Positions 33,140 to 41,989 of a DNA stretch of 64,000 nt are shown piece by piece (the first letter of the stretch is position 1; the number at the start of each line of letters is the position of its first letter). Origin of the DNA: Balneola sp. (GTDB lineage Bacteria; Bacteroidota; Rhodothermia; Balneolales; Balneolaceae); the NCBI GenBank assembly GCA_002694685.1, contig NZMW01000004.1, forward strand, positions 678,632-742,631, given 5' to 3'. The translations under genes and the position numbers were made by a program. The notes beneath the pieces were generated by a model. The model worked only from the letters and a program-made list of their open reading frames with translations, was not told the DNA's origin and made no database searches.

Positions 33140-33835
33140 ATGGACAATATCTTTTTTGCACATCCTGAAAACATCAAAGGAAATCAGCTGGAGCTGGTTG
33201 ACCAAGAAGCAGTGCACGCTTCAAAAGTGCTTCGCTTTGAAAGAGGGGATGAATTGTATGCAGCTGATGGAAAAGGAAATATCTACCAAACAGGTATTAT
33301 TTCCGCTAGCAAAAAATCAGTAATAGCTGAAATTCAGAAAACAGATTTTGAAACTGAACCCAGGATAAAGAAGGTATTGGCTTTTGGAGCCATAAAGAAA
33401 AGGGATCGTTTAGAGTTTACCGTAGAAAAAGCAGTAGAGTTGGGAGCCTGGGAAATTTGTGTATTTAACGCTGATCATTCTGAACGTTCAAAAATAAACG
33501 AAGAGCGGCTGCAGTCAATTGTGATGAGTGCCTTCAAACAGAGTAAAAGAACGTGGCTGCCAGAAGTGTTATATCTGGAGTCGATGGAAGAAGTTCTTAA
33601 TCACTACTCAAATCATGCTCCTTTAATGGCTCATATAGATTCAAAAGTAAATAAGCCAAGCAAATTGACAAAGCCTGAAAACCTACTTTTAGTGGGTCCT
33701 GAAGGTGGATTCTCTAACCGGGAAGTGCAGCTGGCTAAAGAGCATGATGTGGAGTTTATTTCATTAGGCAAAAACAGACTGAGAGCAGAAACAGCTTCGA
33801 TTACTTTTCTATCCCAGTATCTTTATTCCGAATAG
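33140..33835 (+). CDS. rsmE: 16S rRNA (uracil(1498)-N(3))-methyltransferase
   Basis: A 231-residue SPOUT methyltransferase that modifies U1498 of 16S rRNA. The N-terminal PUA-like part includes HASKVLRFERGDELYAADGKG; the SPOUT core has KRDRLEFTVEKAVELG and the SAM knot LLVGPEGGFSNREV, then the end motif SLGKNRLRAETA. The length is slightly short but complete. It follows the [2Fe-2S] protein on the same strand and has its own terminator. Confidence 0.95.
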   Translation: MDNIFFAHPENIKGNQLELVDQEAVHASKVLRFERGDELYAADGKGNIYQTGIISASKKSVIAEIQKTDFETEPRIKKVLAFGAIKKRDRLEFTVEKAVELGAWEICVFNADHSERSKINEERLQSIVMSAFKQSKRTWLPEVLYLESMEEVLNHYSNHAPLMAHIDSKVNKPSKLTKPENLLLVGPEGGFSNREVQLAKEHDVEFISLGKNRLRAETASITFLSQYLYSE

Positions 33836-33848
33836 CCTTGAAATAAGA

Positions 33849-33870
33849 AAGCCCGGCTCAGACCGGGCTT
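33849..33870. terminator. Terminator hairpin between convergent genes
   Basis: An 8-bp perfect stem (AAGCCCGG / CCGGGCTT) with a 6-nt loop. The T-rich tail (TCTTATTTC) is on the minus strand, so it suits the minus-strand gene at 33895 best, though it lies right behind rsmE too. Confidence 0.75.
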
Positions 33871-33894
33871 GTTCAAATCTGGATGAGGCTTAAA

Positions 33895-34446
33895 TTATGC
33901 TTCAGCCATCATATTTTCAGGATTCCAGCATTCCTGAGTATTAGTTTCTGCCTCTTCTGCAACTTGATTAATATCTAAGTCTGAAGCTACTGCATGAGGA
34001 AGAATTCGGCTTGTTTCTGTAATTAAAGCCGCAATCGTCGTTAAGCTTGATTTGGTGAAATCAACCAGTTTGTCTTCGCCGGCTCCTAGTGCTGCCGTAT
34101 GCAACATCGTATATCCTGATGCAATCATACCTAATGCCGTGTAATCGTCTCGTAACATTTTTGAGACGGGATCTTCTCTTTGTGTATTCAGAAATCCAGC
34201 TATGGAACCTGAAAAACCCGCTACTTTTTCCTTGATGGTCGCGAGGGTAGAGTCATTGACAAAATCTTCCATCTTATCAAACTCATTGATTTGTTCCGTC
34301 AATGCTACATCAATATCATGTAGTAAATCTACCGCTTTGGAGTTGTTAACTTTGCTTGATGTCTTTTGTGTTTTGACCACACTTAATGTGTGCTTCGTAA
34401 GTGCGTAAAGGTCAGTTGTATAATCTTGAAGCTTCTCAGTTTTCAT
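33895..34446 (-). CDS. Helical cytoplasmic protein, unknown function (ferritin-like?)
   Basis: A 183-residue soluble, almost entirely helical protein without signal peptide. Long amphipathic stretches (LYALTKHTLSVVKTQK, KAVDLLHDIDVALTEQINEFDKMEDF, TLATIKEKVAGFSGSIAGFL, DYTALGMIASGYTMLHTAAL, DFTKSSLTTIAALITETSRIL) suggest a four- to five-helix bundle, as in YciE/DUF892-type ferritin-like proteins. I do not see a clean ExxH metal pair, so iron binding is not supported. Monocistronic between rsmE and the lycopene cyclase gene. Confidence 0.55.
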   Translation of the reverse strand: MKTEKLQDYTTDLYALTKHTLSVVKTQKTSSKVNNSKAVDLLHDIDVALTEQINEFDKMEDFVNDSTLATIKEKVAGFSGSIAGFLNTQREDPVSKMLRDDYTALGMIASGYTMLHTAALGAGEDKLVDFTKSSLTTIAALITETSRILPHAVASDLDINQVAEEAETNTQECWNPENMMAEA

Positions 34447-34514
34447 AATAATATGTGAATATGTGTTTCTACTTCTTATTCAATCTATAAAATGGATGTG
34501 AGACTGTTATCGTT

Positions 34515-35669
34515 TCATAAATTCTTCCAAATGGCCTTAAAAAACGGCATATACGGCACAGAGGACATTATTTTGAGGTCTTGCTTGAAGTTAGTTTCTT
34601 CTCCCAGAAATCTGAAAATTTCATCAAAGTTGTTCTTCTTAAAAAGAGACTGAAATACTCTGAGGCTATCTTCGGTAGAGTTGGATAGAATGTGAAGCAA
34701 CAGCAGGTCGTAGTAACGATACTTGAATTTTGACTGTTGCGGAGGAAGAGGGTCAAATCCCTGAATAAGATTCTGGGCAAGACCCTGTGTGTAATCCTGA
34801 ATTCGGGTAAACGTGTAGCCGGTACTCGGCTTTGTCTGCCCGGCAACCGACCCCAGATTTATAATATTATTTTGGTAATAAGGAATATGAGGGCGGTCTT
34901 CCATGGGAATCTCACCATACTCTTTTCGCTTGATTTCGTAATGCTCTTTATCCAGCCCAAAATTATGATACAAATAATGTTTGATCCGCTTCTTGTACTC
35001 CTTCTTCTTTAGAGTATCCTCAGAAAATACGGTGAACTCCAGCAGAGCTTTTTGATGGGTATAGGGCAGCACATACATGAATCCGACTCCGGGCCTGAAG
35101 TCATTGTCAAAATCCATAATTGTGAAAGTCTCTGGATCAAAGGCAGGCTCAAAGGTCTTAATTTCCCAACCCAAAAAATGCTGTTTGAGCGGATATTTAA
35201 TTTGGTCTTTGTCCAGATCTTTAGGCTTCATAACACTCTGGAAAATGTAATCTGCAATGTAGCTATCGCCACCTTTAGTCAATAAAACAGCTTTTTTCTT
35301 ATGAGAGGAGAAGTCTAATATATTCTCCTCGAGCAGATCAAAATTTTTACGCTTTGTGAGTTCACGAAGCACATACTCACGAAAGTCGCCACTGCGAATA
35401 CAATAGTAACTGTATTCATTTAAATATCTAAAGGTGCTGTAGTCTAAAACAGATACCCAGGTTTTTTTCCATTTTTTAAATATGATATCTCGGAAAGGGG
35501 GTTCTTTGTTTGTCCAAAAACACCAGGTTTTATCATTAACGGGCGCAAAAACAGAATCGACAACAAGCACTTCACCTTTGTACCCGCCTTTGGCTAAATA
35601 CCAAGCCAGGCTTAAACCTGCGAGTCCGCCACCGGCAATAATAATGTCGTATTTGGCTTCTATCTTCAA
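34515..35669 (-). CDS. crtY: Lycopene beta-cyclase (CrtY type)
   Basis: A 384-residue FAD/NAD-binding cyclase that closes the beta rings of lycopene to make carotenoids such as beta-carotene. The Rossmann motif IIAGGGLAGLSLAWYL is at residues 9-24; DKTWCFWT and GSVAGQTKPSTGYTF are hallmark cyclase phrases, and RPHIPYY and FMYVLPYTHQKALLEFTVFS match the family. The start is TTG, the first possible codon after an in-frame TAG. No other carotenoid gene is in the window, so the pathway is split on the chromosome. Cells are probably pigmented (inference). Confidence 0.9.
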   Translation of the reverse strand: MKIEAKYDIIIAGGGLAGLSLAWYLAKGGYKGEVLVVDSVFAPVNDKTWCFWTNKEPPFRDIIFKKWKKTWVSVLDYSTFRYLNEYSYYCIRSGDFREYVLRELTKRKNFDLLEENILDFSSHKKKAVLLTKGGDSYIADYIFQSVMKPKDLDKDQIKYPLKQHFLGWEIKTFEPAFDPETFTIMDFDNDFRPGVGFMYVLPYTHQKALLEFTVFSEDTLKKKEYKKRIKHYLYHNFGLDKEHYEIKRKEYGEIPMEDRPHIPYYQNNIINLGSVAGQTKPSTGYTFTRIQDYTQGLAQNLIQGFDPLPPQQSKFKYRYYDLLLLHILSNSTEDSLRVFQSLFKKNNFDEIFRFLGEETNFKQDLKIMSSVPYMPFFKAIWKNL

Positions 35670-35814
35670 AGTGTAAATGTCCCCCTAAAGTGTCTCCTTA
35701 ATAAATAGAAGTACTGATCTTTAATACTTTTTTTCATGAGCTGAGTGAGCGTGACTTATGTTCGCAGCAGGTATTGATTATATTCCTTGAAATTGAAAAA
35801 GCAAAATACAAACT

Positions 35815-36834
35815 ATGATTGATTTAAGAAGTGATACAGTTACTAAGCCAACCCCGGAAATGTTGGAAGCCATGATGTCGGCTGAAGTTGGTGATGATGT
35901 ATTTGAATCAGATCCTACAGTAAATAAGTTCCAGCAAAAAGTAGCCGATATGTTTGGGATGGAGGCCGGACTTTTTGTCCCCAGCGGAACCATGAGTAAC
36001 CAACTGGGCATTAAGGTGTTAACCAATCCCGGCGATGAAATTCTGATTGATGAAAAGGGACACATCTTTAATTATGAATCTTCTGCGGCTTCTGTTTTGT
36101 CAGGTGTTCAAATAAATAAGTTAGTGGGGAAGCAGGGGAAATTAAATCGGGAAGTACTGGAAAACTCAGTTCGTGGAATTTATGACTGGGAGCCCAAAAC
36201 AAAAGTTGTGTGTGTAGAGAATACTACAAATAAAGGTGGCGGAGTGTGCTACACCAAAGAAGAATTGAGAGCAATCAAAGCATTTACTGATGAGCATGAG
36301 CTTGCTGTTCACCTTGATGGTGCAAGAATTTGGAATGCAATGACGGCTACTGATATCGAGCCATCTTTTTTTGGTGAAATTGCTGACACTATTTCCGTTT
36401 GCTTTTCTAAAGGATTAGGAGCACCGGTCGGCTCCATGCTGCTGTCCTCTAAAGAGCATATTGCTACGGCAAGGCGCTATCGGAAAATGTGGGGCGGCGG
36501 AATGAGGCAAGTTGGCTTGCTGGCAGCTGCTGCTGAATATGGGATGGAACATCACTGGCCTTTGATGAAGGAAGATCACCGTAGAGCAAGAGAAGTGGCT
36601 GAAGTTATTGCGGAATGTTCCAAACTTTCTGTTGACTTGGATAGCCTTCAAACAAACATTCTCATTTTTGATGTGCTTGAAGAAGATGCCACTTCTGCCT
36701 TAAAGAAGTTAGAAGAACAGGGCATCATAATGATCCCATTTGGACCGAGAACCATCCGGGCGACCTTTTATTTTGAAATTGGGGATGATGAGGTCGCGAC
36801 CATTAAAGAGGTGTTGAAAAAGCTATTTGACTAA
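35815..36834 (+). CDS. ltaE: Low-specificity L-threonine aldolase
   Basis: A 339-residue PLP enzyme that splits threonine or allo-threonine into glycine and acetaldehyde. MIDLRSDTVTKPTPEML is the typical N-terminus; VPSGTMSNQLGI, HLDGARIWNA and the Schiff-base K199 in CFSKGLGAPVGS are intact. The ATG at 35815 gives exactly the family N-terminus. No Shine-Dalgarno. Monocistronic, 145 bp from the divergent lycopene cyclase gene. Confidence 0.95.
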   Translation: MIDLRSDTVTKPTPEMLEAMMSAEVGDDVFESDPTVNKFQQKVADMFGMEAGLFVPSGTMSNQLGIKVLTNPGDEILIDEKGHIFNYESSAASVLSGVQINKLVGKQGKLNREVLENSVRGIYDWEPKTKVVCVENTTNKGGGVCYTKEELRAIKAFTDEHELAVHLDGARIWNAMTATDIEPSFFGEIADTISVCFSKGLGAPVGSMLLSSKEHIATARRYRKMWGGGMRQVGLLAAAAEYGMEHHWPLMKEDHRRAREVAEVIAECSKLSVDLDSLQTNILIFDVLEEDATSALKKLEEQGIIMIPFGPRTIRATFYFEIGDDEVATIKEVLKKLFD

Positions 36835-36957
36835 GGATGTGTTCACATTCAAATAAAGAATGCAACGGTTGGAATAAGTAAAGTGGCGGGATTGTAACTA
36901 AAAGCGTATTTATTCGTGATACGATTAGATAATATTCACATCTCAATCTTTCAAATT

Positions 36958-37416
36958 ATGAAGAAGTCAAGGACACTAAGTTTCATTCTCGCTTTAACGC
37001 TAATCCTCGTGGGAATAAATGCCACTAACTATGTACCCACCGAAGAAGCGGCAGTGAAGGAAATAATCATGGATGGATATGTACATGGCGCTTTTAATGA
37101 ATTAAATCCTGAAGCCATGGCCGAAACCTTTCATAAAGACTTTGCTATTTTCTCAGCTAATGGTGAAGAGATAAGCCGCTATCCCATTTCAAACTGGATT
37201 GAAGGGACTAAAAGGCAAAAAGAGAATCCAGACTTTGATCCTGAGAATAACGTGTGGGAACCAAAATTTACAAATGTAAGCGTAACTGGAAATGCAGCTT
37301 CTGTTGAGCTAGAGTTACATCACAAAGGCCAGCATGTATTTACTGATTACCTTTCGCTTCTTAAATTTGAAAGCGGCTGGAAGGTGGTTGCTAAAGTATA
37401 TCATCGGCATCAATGA
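36958..37416 (+). CDS. Secreted NTF2-like protein (lumazine-binding-like)
   Basis: A protein of 152 residues when read from ATG 36958, which begins a clear signal peptide (MKKSRTLSFILALTLILVG). A GTG frame 14 codons longer would hide that signal. The mature part is an NTF2-like cone fold: VKEIIMDGYVHGAFNELNPEAMAETFHKDF, then VWEPKFTNVSVTGNAAS and DYLSLLKFESGWKVVAKVYH, as in Lumazine_bd_2 proteins. No catalytic residues can be assigned. Its 3' side leads into the 8-bp tandem repeat. Confidence 0.8.
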   Translation: MKKSRTLSFILALTLILVGINATNYVPTEEAAVKEIIMDGYVHGAFNELNPEAMAETFHKDFAIFSANGEEISRYPISNWIEGTKRQKENPDFDPENNVWEPKFTNVSVTGNAASVELELHHKGQHVFTDYLSLLKFESGWKVVAKVYHRHQ

Positions 37417-37427
37417 AATTGAAAGTT

Positions 37428-37528
37428 GATATGGTGATAAAGTGATTAGGAATGAATTTGGCTATGCTCTCTATCACTATATCACCATATCACTATATCA
37501 CCATATCACCATATCACCATATCATCCT
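37428..37528. repeat. 8-bp tandem repeat with an inverted partner
   Basis: From 37473 seven units of an 8-bp word follow in tandem: ATCACTAT, ATCACCAT, ATCACTAT, three ATCACCAT, then ATCATCCT. Upstream, GATATGGTGATAAAGTGAT (37428-37446) is the reverse complement of the first units (37473-37491) with one mismatch, so the array can fold back. It lies between two convergent genes and touches the stop codon of the one at 37530. Confidence 0.9.
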
Positions 37529-37529
37529 A

Positions 37530-38429
37530 TCAACCCTCAACTCTCAACAAAACCTCTTTCATCTTATCAAGAATCCGCTGCCGAATCGGTAAGCCTTTCT
37601 GGAAAATCATTTCCTGTTTGGCTTTGTATTCCTTTCGGCCGGCATCAGTCTCAATTTTGATAGGCTCTAAGCCTTGATCTCTCAAATCGTAGGGACTGGC
37701 TTGCATATCGATATGCCGGGCTTCAACGGCCAGCTCAAAGGCATCGAGGATGAGCGAGCTTGGAATCCATGGGTACATTTTGAAAGCCCATTTGTATAAG
37801 TCCATATTGGAATGAATGCAGCCCGGCTGTTCCATTTCATGAAATTTTTCGCGAGATAGCTCAAACTTGTTCATGGGTTGAGCAGGTTTGGTAAAGAATC
37901 GAAACGCATCAAAATGAGTGCAAAGGAGAGGGCGTGATTCTACAAACTCAGCAAGTTCATCCCGCTCCATTCGCATGGGTACCTGATTATGCCTTGGATT
38001 ATCGCTCTTATACACCATAGCCCATTCATGCATCCCAAAACATCCGAAAGAAGGTCGGCTTGATTGCGTATTTTCGAGCATCTGAATCATCCATTCTAAG
38101 GAAGATATTCTCTTTTTAGGAAACAAAGCTAGGTCTAAAAAGGCAACACCATCATCAAGGGTCAATTCACTTATCTCAGGAAGCTGATCAAAATCAGAGA
38201 AAGCTAATTTTACTCCCATTCCCGGTGACCATCGTCTCAATCCGGATGGGCGAAAGGCATAGTATTCGAATAAAAAATCCATAACCGGATTTTTTTCATG
38301 TCGTGATCGGGCTGCCAAATAATCATCCAGTAAGTCACTCACCCGGTGTTCATGAGCTGACTTTTCCTGAAGCCATTCCGACTCTGAAACCTGATTTACA
38401 TTTCCTACCTGTTCTGTCTCTATTAACAT
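37530..38429 (-). CDS. Conserved protein of unknown function (often labelled '3-methyladenine DNA glycosylase')
   Basis: A 299-residue soluble protein. Conserved-looking blocks are FEYYAFRPSGLRRWSPGMG, FGMHEWAMVYK, THFDAFRFFTKPAQPMN, EQPGCIHSNMDLYKWAFK and MQASPYDLRDQG. I recall this family under the name 3-methyladenine DNA glycosylase, mainly in actinobacteria, but nothing here shows a helix-hairpin-helix or AAG fold, so I do not support the enzyme name. The many His, Cys and Asp residues in the conserved blocks suggest a metal-binding active site (inference). The last codons (LLRVEG) come from GTTGAG-type word sequence that continues into the downstream repeat. Confidence 0.65.
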   Translation of the reverse strand: MLIETEQVGNVNQVSESEWLQEKSAHEHRVSDLLDDYLAARSRHEKNPVMDFLFEYYAFRPSGLRRWSPGMGVKLAFSDFDQLPEISELTLDDGVAFLDLALFPKKRISSLEWMIQMLENTQSSRPSFGCFGMHEWAMVYKSDNPRHNQVPMRMERDELAEFVESRPLLCTHFDAFRFFTKPAQPMNKFELSREKFHEMEQPGCIHSNMDLYKWAFKMYPWIPSSLILDAFELAVEARHIDMQASPYDLRDQGLEPIKIETDAGRKEYKAKQEMIFQKGLPIRQRILDKMKEVLLRVEG

Positions 38430-38540
38430 GGGGCAAAGATAAGGAATGATTATTTAGGAATTAAAAATTCAAAATTAAAGATTAGATTAAGCAGGGGAAA
38501 CCGTTTATAATCTTAATTTATCTTTCATTTCTGTCTTCGG

Positions 38541-39407
38541 ATGTCAAAACAAATTCTCAACTTTCTCATCCATCTTCGTCTGCATTACCAGTTTTTTATC
38601 CTTTCGGGGGGATATTTGATTGCGGCACTATTTGTTGAGCAGGTGAACTGGGAACAATTCTGGCTGCAGTTTCTGAATGTCCATATTCTATTGTTTGGCG
38701 GTGCTACGGTTTATAACTCTTGGTGGGATAAAGACGAAGGTCCCATTGGCGGGCTAAAATCACCCCCAAAAATGAATCAATGGATGTGGCCGGCTTCGTT
38801 GGTAATCCAATTTATTGGGCTTACATGGGCAATGTATATAGGCTGGAATTATGCAATCATCTATGCAATCAGCATGCTATTCTTTTGGTTGTATTCTACC
38901 CCATTAGCTCGATGGAAGGGAAAGCCCATTCGAAGTATAATAGCTATTGGAGTGAGTACGGGAAACAACTCTTTCTTTTTAGGATTTTTAGCGGCAGGCG
39001 GTTATCCCATTACTTTTACTGAAGACCTGATTGCTTTAGGCGTTGCCCTAATTATTTTGAGTTTATACCCGGTTTCTCAAATCTATCAAACAGAAGAGGA
39101 CGGCAAAAGAGGGGATGAGACTTTTGCCATAAAGTATGGATTGGCTGGAATAAAATGGTTCTTTGCCATCTTATTCCTTGTTGGTGGATTCATATTATCT
39201 GCCATGCTATTTCAGACAGCCCATACTTTGGGACTTATATTTGGTGGGGTAATATTAACAGCGTATTTGCTAATCAGCTTTTTCGTTTGGAAACTGAAAG
39301 GCAGGGAAGAGGAATACGAAACCGTAATGCGTCTTAAGTTCTTCGCTTCTTTTAGCTTTGTGCTGTTTATAGTTGGAACTCTAGGGTGGCAGGCTCTCGC
39401 TCTATAA
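38541..39407 (+). CDS. UbiA-family membrane prenyltransferase
   Basis: A 288-residue integral membrane protein with about eight hydrophobic helices. The first Asp-rich motif is NSWWDKDEG (59-67) and the second is YQTEEDGKRGDETF (near 178-191), the two Mg-prenyl diphosphate sites of the UbiA superfamily. It attaches an isoprenoid chain to an aromatic or other acceptor; the substrate could be for menaquinone, heme or a lipid and cannot be chosen from sequence. Its 3' end overlaps the convergent receiver-like gene by 41 bp. Confidence 0.85.
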   Translation: MSKQILNFLIHLRLHYQFFILSGGYLIAALFVEQVNWEQFWLQFLNVHILLFGGATVYNSWWDKDEGPIGGLKSPPKMNQWMWPASLVIQFIGLTWAMYIGWNYAIIYAISMLFFWLYSTPLARWKGKPIRSIIAIGVSTGNNSFFLGFLAAGGYPITFTEDLIALGVALIILSLYPVSQIYQTEEDGKRGDETFAIKYGLAGIKWFFAILFLVGGFILSAMLFQTAHTLGLIFGGVILTAYLLISFFVWKLKGREEEYETVMRLKFFASFSFVLFIVGTLGWQALAL

Positions 39408-39792
39408 GTGCCTGTGCTTCTGCGATTAAGGCACTGAAACTTAAAGTAGGGTGGATGACATCATTCAACCTGTTTAATGTAACGGGCTTTTCAAGGACAG
39501 AAATTGAACCCTCATCATTACCTTTATTAAATGTCCCTTTTCTCTTGAGGAATACAATACGTGTTTTTACTTCAGATTTGAGATAGGAACCTAATTTCAG
39601 AACCATCTCTGGGTCTGAATCTGCATCAATGAAAGTGAAAGTTGGAGCTTTTGATTTGGAGGTTTCTGCTGCAGTATCAAAATCACGTGCTTCAAACACA
39701 TTATGAACATAAAGTTCACCAAGCATTCTTCTCATTTCTTGTTTCACAATAAGACTTTCACTAACCACTAAAGCTGATTTTCGTTTCTTCAT
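39367..39792 (-). CDS. Orphan receiver-domain (CheY-like) protein
   Basis: A 141-residue single receiver-like domain. It starts KKRKSALVVSESLIVKQEMRRML; the phospho-acceptor strand reads FTFIDADSD, with D55 or D57 as possible acceptor, and the conserved Lys-Pro is in VLEKPVTLNRL. The acidic pocket after strand 1 (normally DD) is replaced by VSES, so the domain may not be phosphorylated in the usual way. No output domain is attached and no histidine kinase is nearby. ATG 39792 is chosen over the longer frame to 39900 because GGAG lies 6 bp upstream. The C-terminal end overlaps the ubiA-like gene. Confidence 0.6.
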   Translation of the reverse strand: MKKRKSALVVSESLIVKQEMRRMLGELYVHNVFEARDFDTAAETSKSKAPTFTFIDADSDPEMVLKLGSYLKSEVKTRIVFLKRKGTFNKGNDEGSISVLEKPVTLNRLNDVIHPTLSFSALIAEAQALIEREPATLEFQL

Positions 39793-39946
39793 ATAATCTC
39801 CAAATAGTTTTATTGTCTTTGATGAAATACGCAGAACTTCAAAAACCGGATTGGAACTTATAGCTTTCCAATCAGCCTGATTAGTTCTTTCGATAAACAA
39901 TGAAAGGTGTAATGCCTAATTTGAACTAATCAAAATCTCAGGAAAT

Positions 39947-40570
39947 ATGTATTTAGTGACAGAAGGCGCCATCGACCAAAATATCATCGATAATGCTCTT
40001 ACCTATGAAGAGTACACTGATCTGATCAACGGACTATACACGGTTGGGAAAACGACCAACGATGATAATTCAGAAAGTCAGCTCGAATACACCAAGCTGA
40101 ATATCCACCGATCTTCCAAGTGGGATAAGCGAGGAAAGATTTCTGATGAGTTGACTCAAGAATTGCATTCTTTTCCTTATGAGATGGTTTGGGTGATGAT
40201 TACTGAAGGCTGGTGTGGAGACAGTGCACAAATTGCCCCATTCATCAATAAAATGGCTGAGAGTTCCAACAAGATAGAGCTTAAAATTTTGTTGCGAGAT
40301 CAATATCCTAAGGTGATGGATGCCTTCCTCACCAATGGCTCGCGTTCTATTCCCAAGATAATTGCCCTCAAATCAGATACTTTAGATGTAGTCGGCGAAT
40401 GGGGTCCACGACCTAAAGAAGCTCAGGAAACTTACTTAAGTGAACGAGCTGACCCAGGTATTGAGAATAAGATTGCAACCCAAAATCTCCATCTGTGGTA
40501 TGCCCGAAATAAAGGCAAGGCTGTTCAGCAGGAATTTCTCACACTGCTGGATGAATGGAGTGCTAAATAA
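39947..40570 (+). CDS. Thioredoxin-like protein with a single active-site Cys
   Basis: A 207-residue cytoplasmic protein of the Thioredoxin_9-like group. The expected CxxC place reads EGWCGDSAQ, giving C90 but Ser at 93, so it resembles monothiol proteins. A cis-Pro follows in SRSIPKIIAL. The N-terminal 75 residues are helical and not part of the core fold. No signal peptide, so it would work in the reducing cytoplasm, perhaps in thiol exchange or peroxide defence (inference). CAGGA 5-7 bp upstream serves as ribosome-binding site. Confidence 0.75.
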   Translation: MYLVTEGAIDQNIIDNALTYEEYTDLINGLYTVGKTTNDDNSESQLEYTKLNIHRSSKWDKRGKISDELTQELHSFPYEMVWVMITEGWCGDSAQIAPFINKMAESSNKIELKILLRDQYPKVMDAFLTNGSRSIPKIIALKSDTLDVVGEWGPRPKEAQETYLSERADPGIENKIATQNLHLWYARNKGKAVQQEFLTLLDEWSAK

Positions 40571-40635
40571 TCCGCAATCAGCTTATCACTTATCAAACAT
40601 CCTTACTATCTTCAGTTTGAATAAATGAAAAGCCT

Positions 40636-41814
40636 TTGAAAGATAAATTTCTGCAATTTGTAGCCCAAACAAGCGATGCTCCAATGGGATTGGAAATATC
40701 GCACGCGGAAGGACCATATCTTTATACAAAAGACGATCGGCAATTTGTAGATTTCATTTCCGGTATCGCTGTGAGCAGTCTGGGTCATCGCCATCCCAAA
40801 GTGATTAAAGCGATTCACGAACAGGTTGATAAGCATCTTCACGTAATGGTTTATGGTGAATTTGTTCAAAAGCCTCAGGTTGAATTTGCAGAGTTACTCA
40901 CTAATAATCTTCCTGAACAATTGAATCAGGTTTATTTTGTGAATAGTGGCACTGAGGCCAATGAAGGGGCCTTAAAGCTCGCAAAGAAGTATACGGGACG
41001 TTCCAAACTTATAGGCTTCAGGAATAGCTATCACGGCGATACACATGGGTCTTTAAGTGTAACCGGGCGTGATGTTTATCGGGATCCTTATCTGCCTTTA
41101 TTGCCAGACGTCCATTTTCTGGACTTCAATGCAGATGAAGGTCTTGAGCTGATTGATAAGGAAACCGCTGCAGTTATTATGGAGCCCATTCAGGGTGAAG
41201 GCGGAATTATTCCAGCTCGTAAAGAATGGCTACAGGCCGTAAGGGAAAGATGTACAGAAGCAGGTGCACTTCTTATTTTTGATGAAATTCAAAGTGGTTT
41301 TGGCCGTACGGGCAAGCTGTTTGCCTTCGAAGAATATGAGGTCGTCCCTGATATCTTATGCCTTGCAAAAGCAATGGCCGGCGGAATGCCGATGGGAGCT
41401 TTTGTTTCCTCTTCAGAATATTTTCAGACTTTTAAATACGATCCCCCTTTAAATCATGTAACTACTTTTGGCGGTCACCCGGTGAGTTGTGCCGCTGCTT
41501 ATGCGAATCTCAAAGAATTGCTTTCTGGAGATTATCTGAGCAGAGCTAAAGAGATCGAGCGGATTACAAAAAAGAAGCTGACCGGAAAAGGAATTGTAGA
41601 AGTCCGGGGAAAAGGAGCCATGCTTGGTCTTCAGTTAGAAAGCTGGGAGCTTACAAAAGCCGTAGTGGAGGATTGTTTTGATGAAGGCATTTTGCTTGGA
41701 TGGACGCTCCATTCCAATACACTCATCCGGCTGGCTCCGCCACTTATCATTGAAGATGAGTTGCTGAATGACGTGCTGGATACCATTTTAGTAGCAGTAG
41801 AAAAACATGCGTAA
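40636..41814 (+). CDS. Class III aminotransferase (acetylornithine/4-aminobutyrate type)
   Basis: A 392-residue PLP-dependent aminotransferase. [48 protein letters not shown] and the Schiff-base K245 in [14 protein letters not shown] are all intact. The start is TTG (TTG AAA GAT), since an in-frame TGA lies just upstream and no ATG is available. The substrate amine (ornithine, GABA, lysine, or other) cannot be read, but the semialdehyde dehydrogenase encoded next on the same strand would fit removal of the aldehyde product. Confidence 0.88.
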   Translation: MKDKFLQFVAQTSDAPMGLEISHAEGPYLYTKDDRQFVDFISGIAVSSLGHRHPKVIKAIHEQVDKHLHVMVYGEFVQKPQVEFAELLTNNLPEQLNQVYFVNSGTEANEGALKLAKKYTGRSKLIGFRNSYHGDTHGSLSVTGRDVYRDPYLPLLPDVHFLDFNADEGLELIDKETAAVIMEPIQGEGGIIPARKEWLQAVRERCTEAGALLIFDEIQSGFGRTGKLFAFEEYEVVPDILCLAKAMAGGMPMGAFVSSSEYFQTFKYDPPLNHVTTFGGHPVSCAAAYANLKELLSGDYLSRAKEIERITKKKLTGKGIVEVRGKGAMLGLQLESWELTKAVVEDCFDEGILLGWTLHSNTLIRLAPPLIIEDELLNDVLDTILVAVEKHA

Positions 41815-41989
41815 TTGAACACGGATGAAGCAGATTTAGCGGACGGTCACGAATTTTTTAGAATAAAGTAGAATCAAGCAAATCCTGCAAATCATGGTTC
41901 AAAATCCCAAGTGGAGCAAAAAATCGGAATTACAATCCTTTTCAAATAGTTTTAAAAAGAAAAGGGAATTCAGATCAGAAACAAACCAT

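Noticed and set aside
37473-37528. CRISPR or DnaA-box array in the 8-bp tandem repeat
   Set aside because: The units are contiguous without spacers and do not match the DnaA box TTATCCACA.
41894-41989. In-frame 32-codon extension of the aldehyde dehydrogenase
   Set aside because: Basic low-complexity sequence not typical of the family; the normal N-terminus begins at the ATG at 41990.
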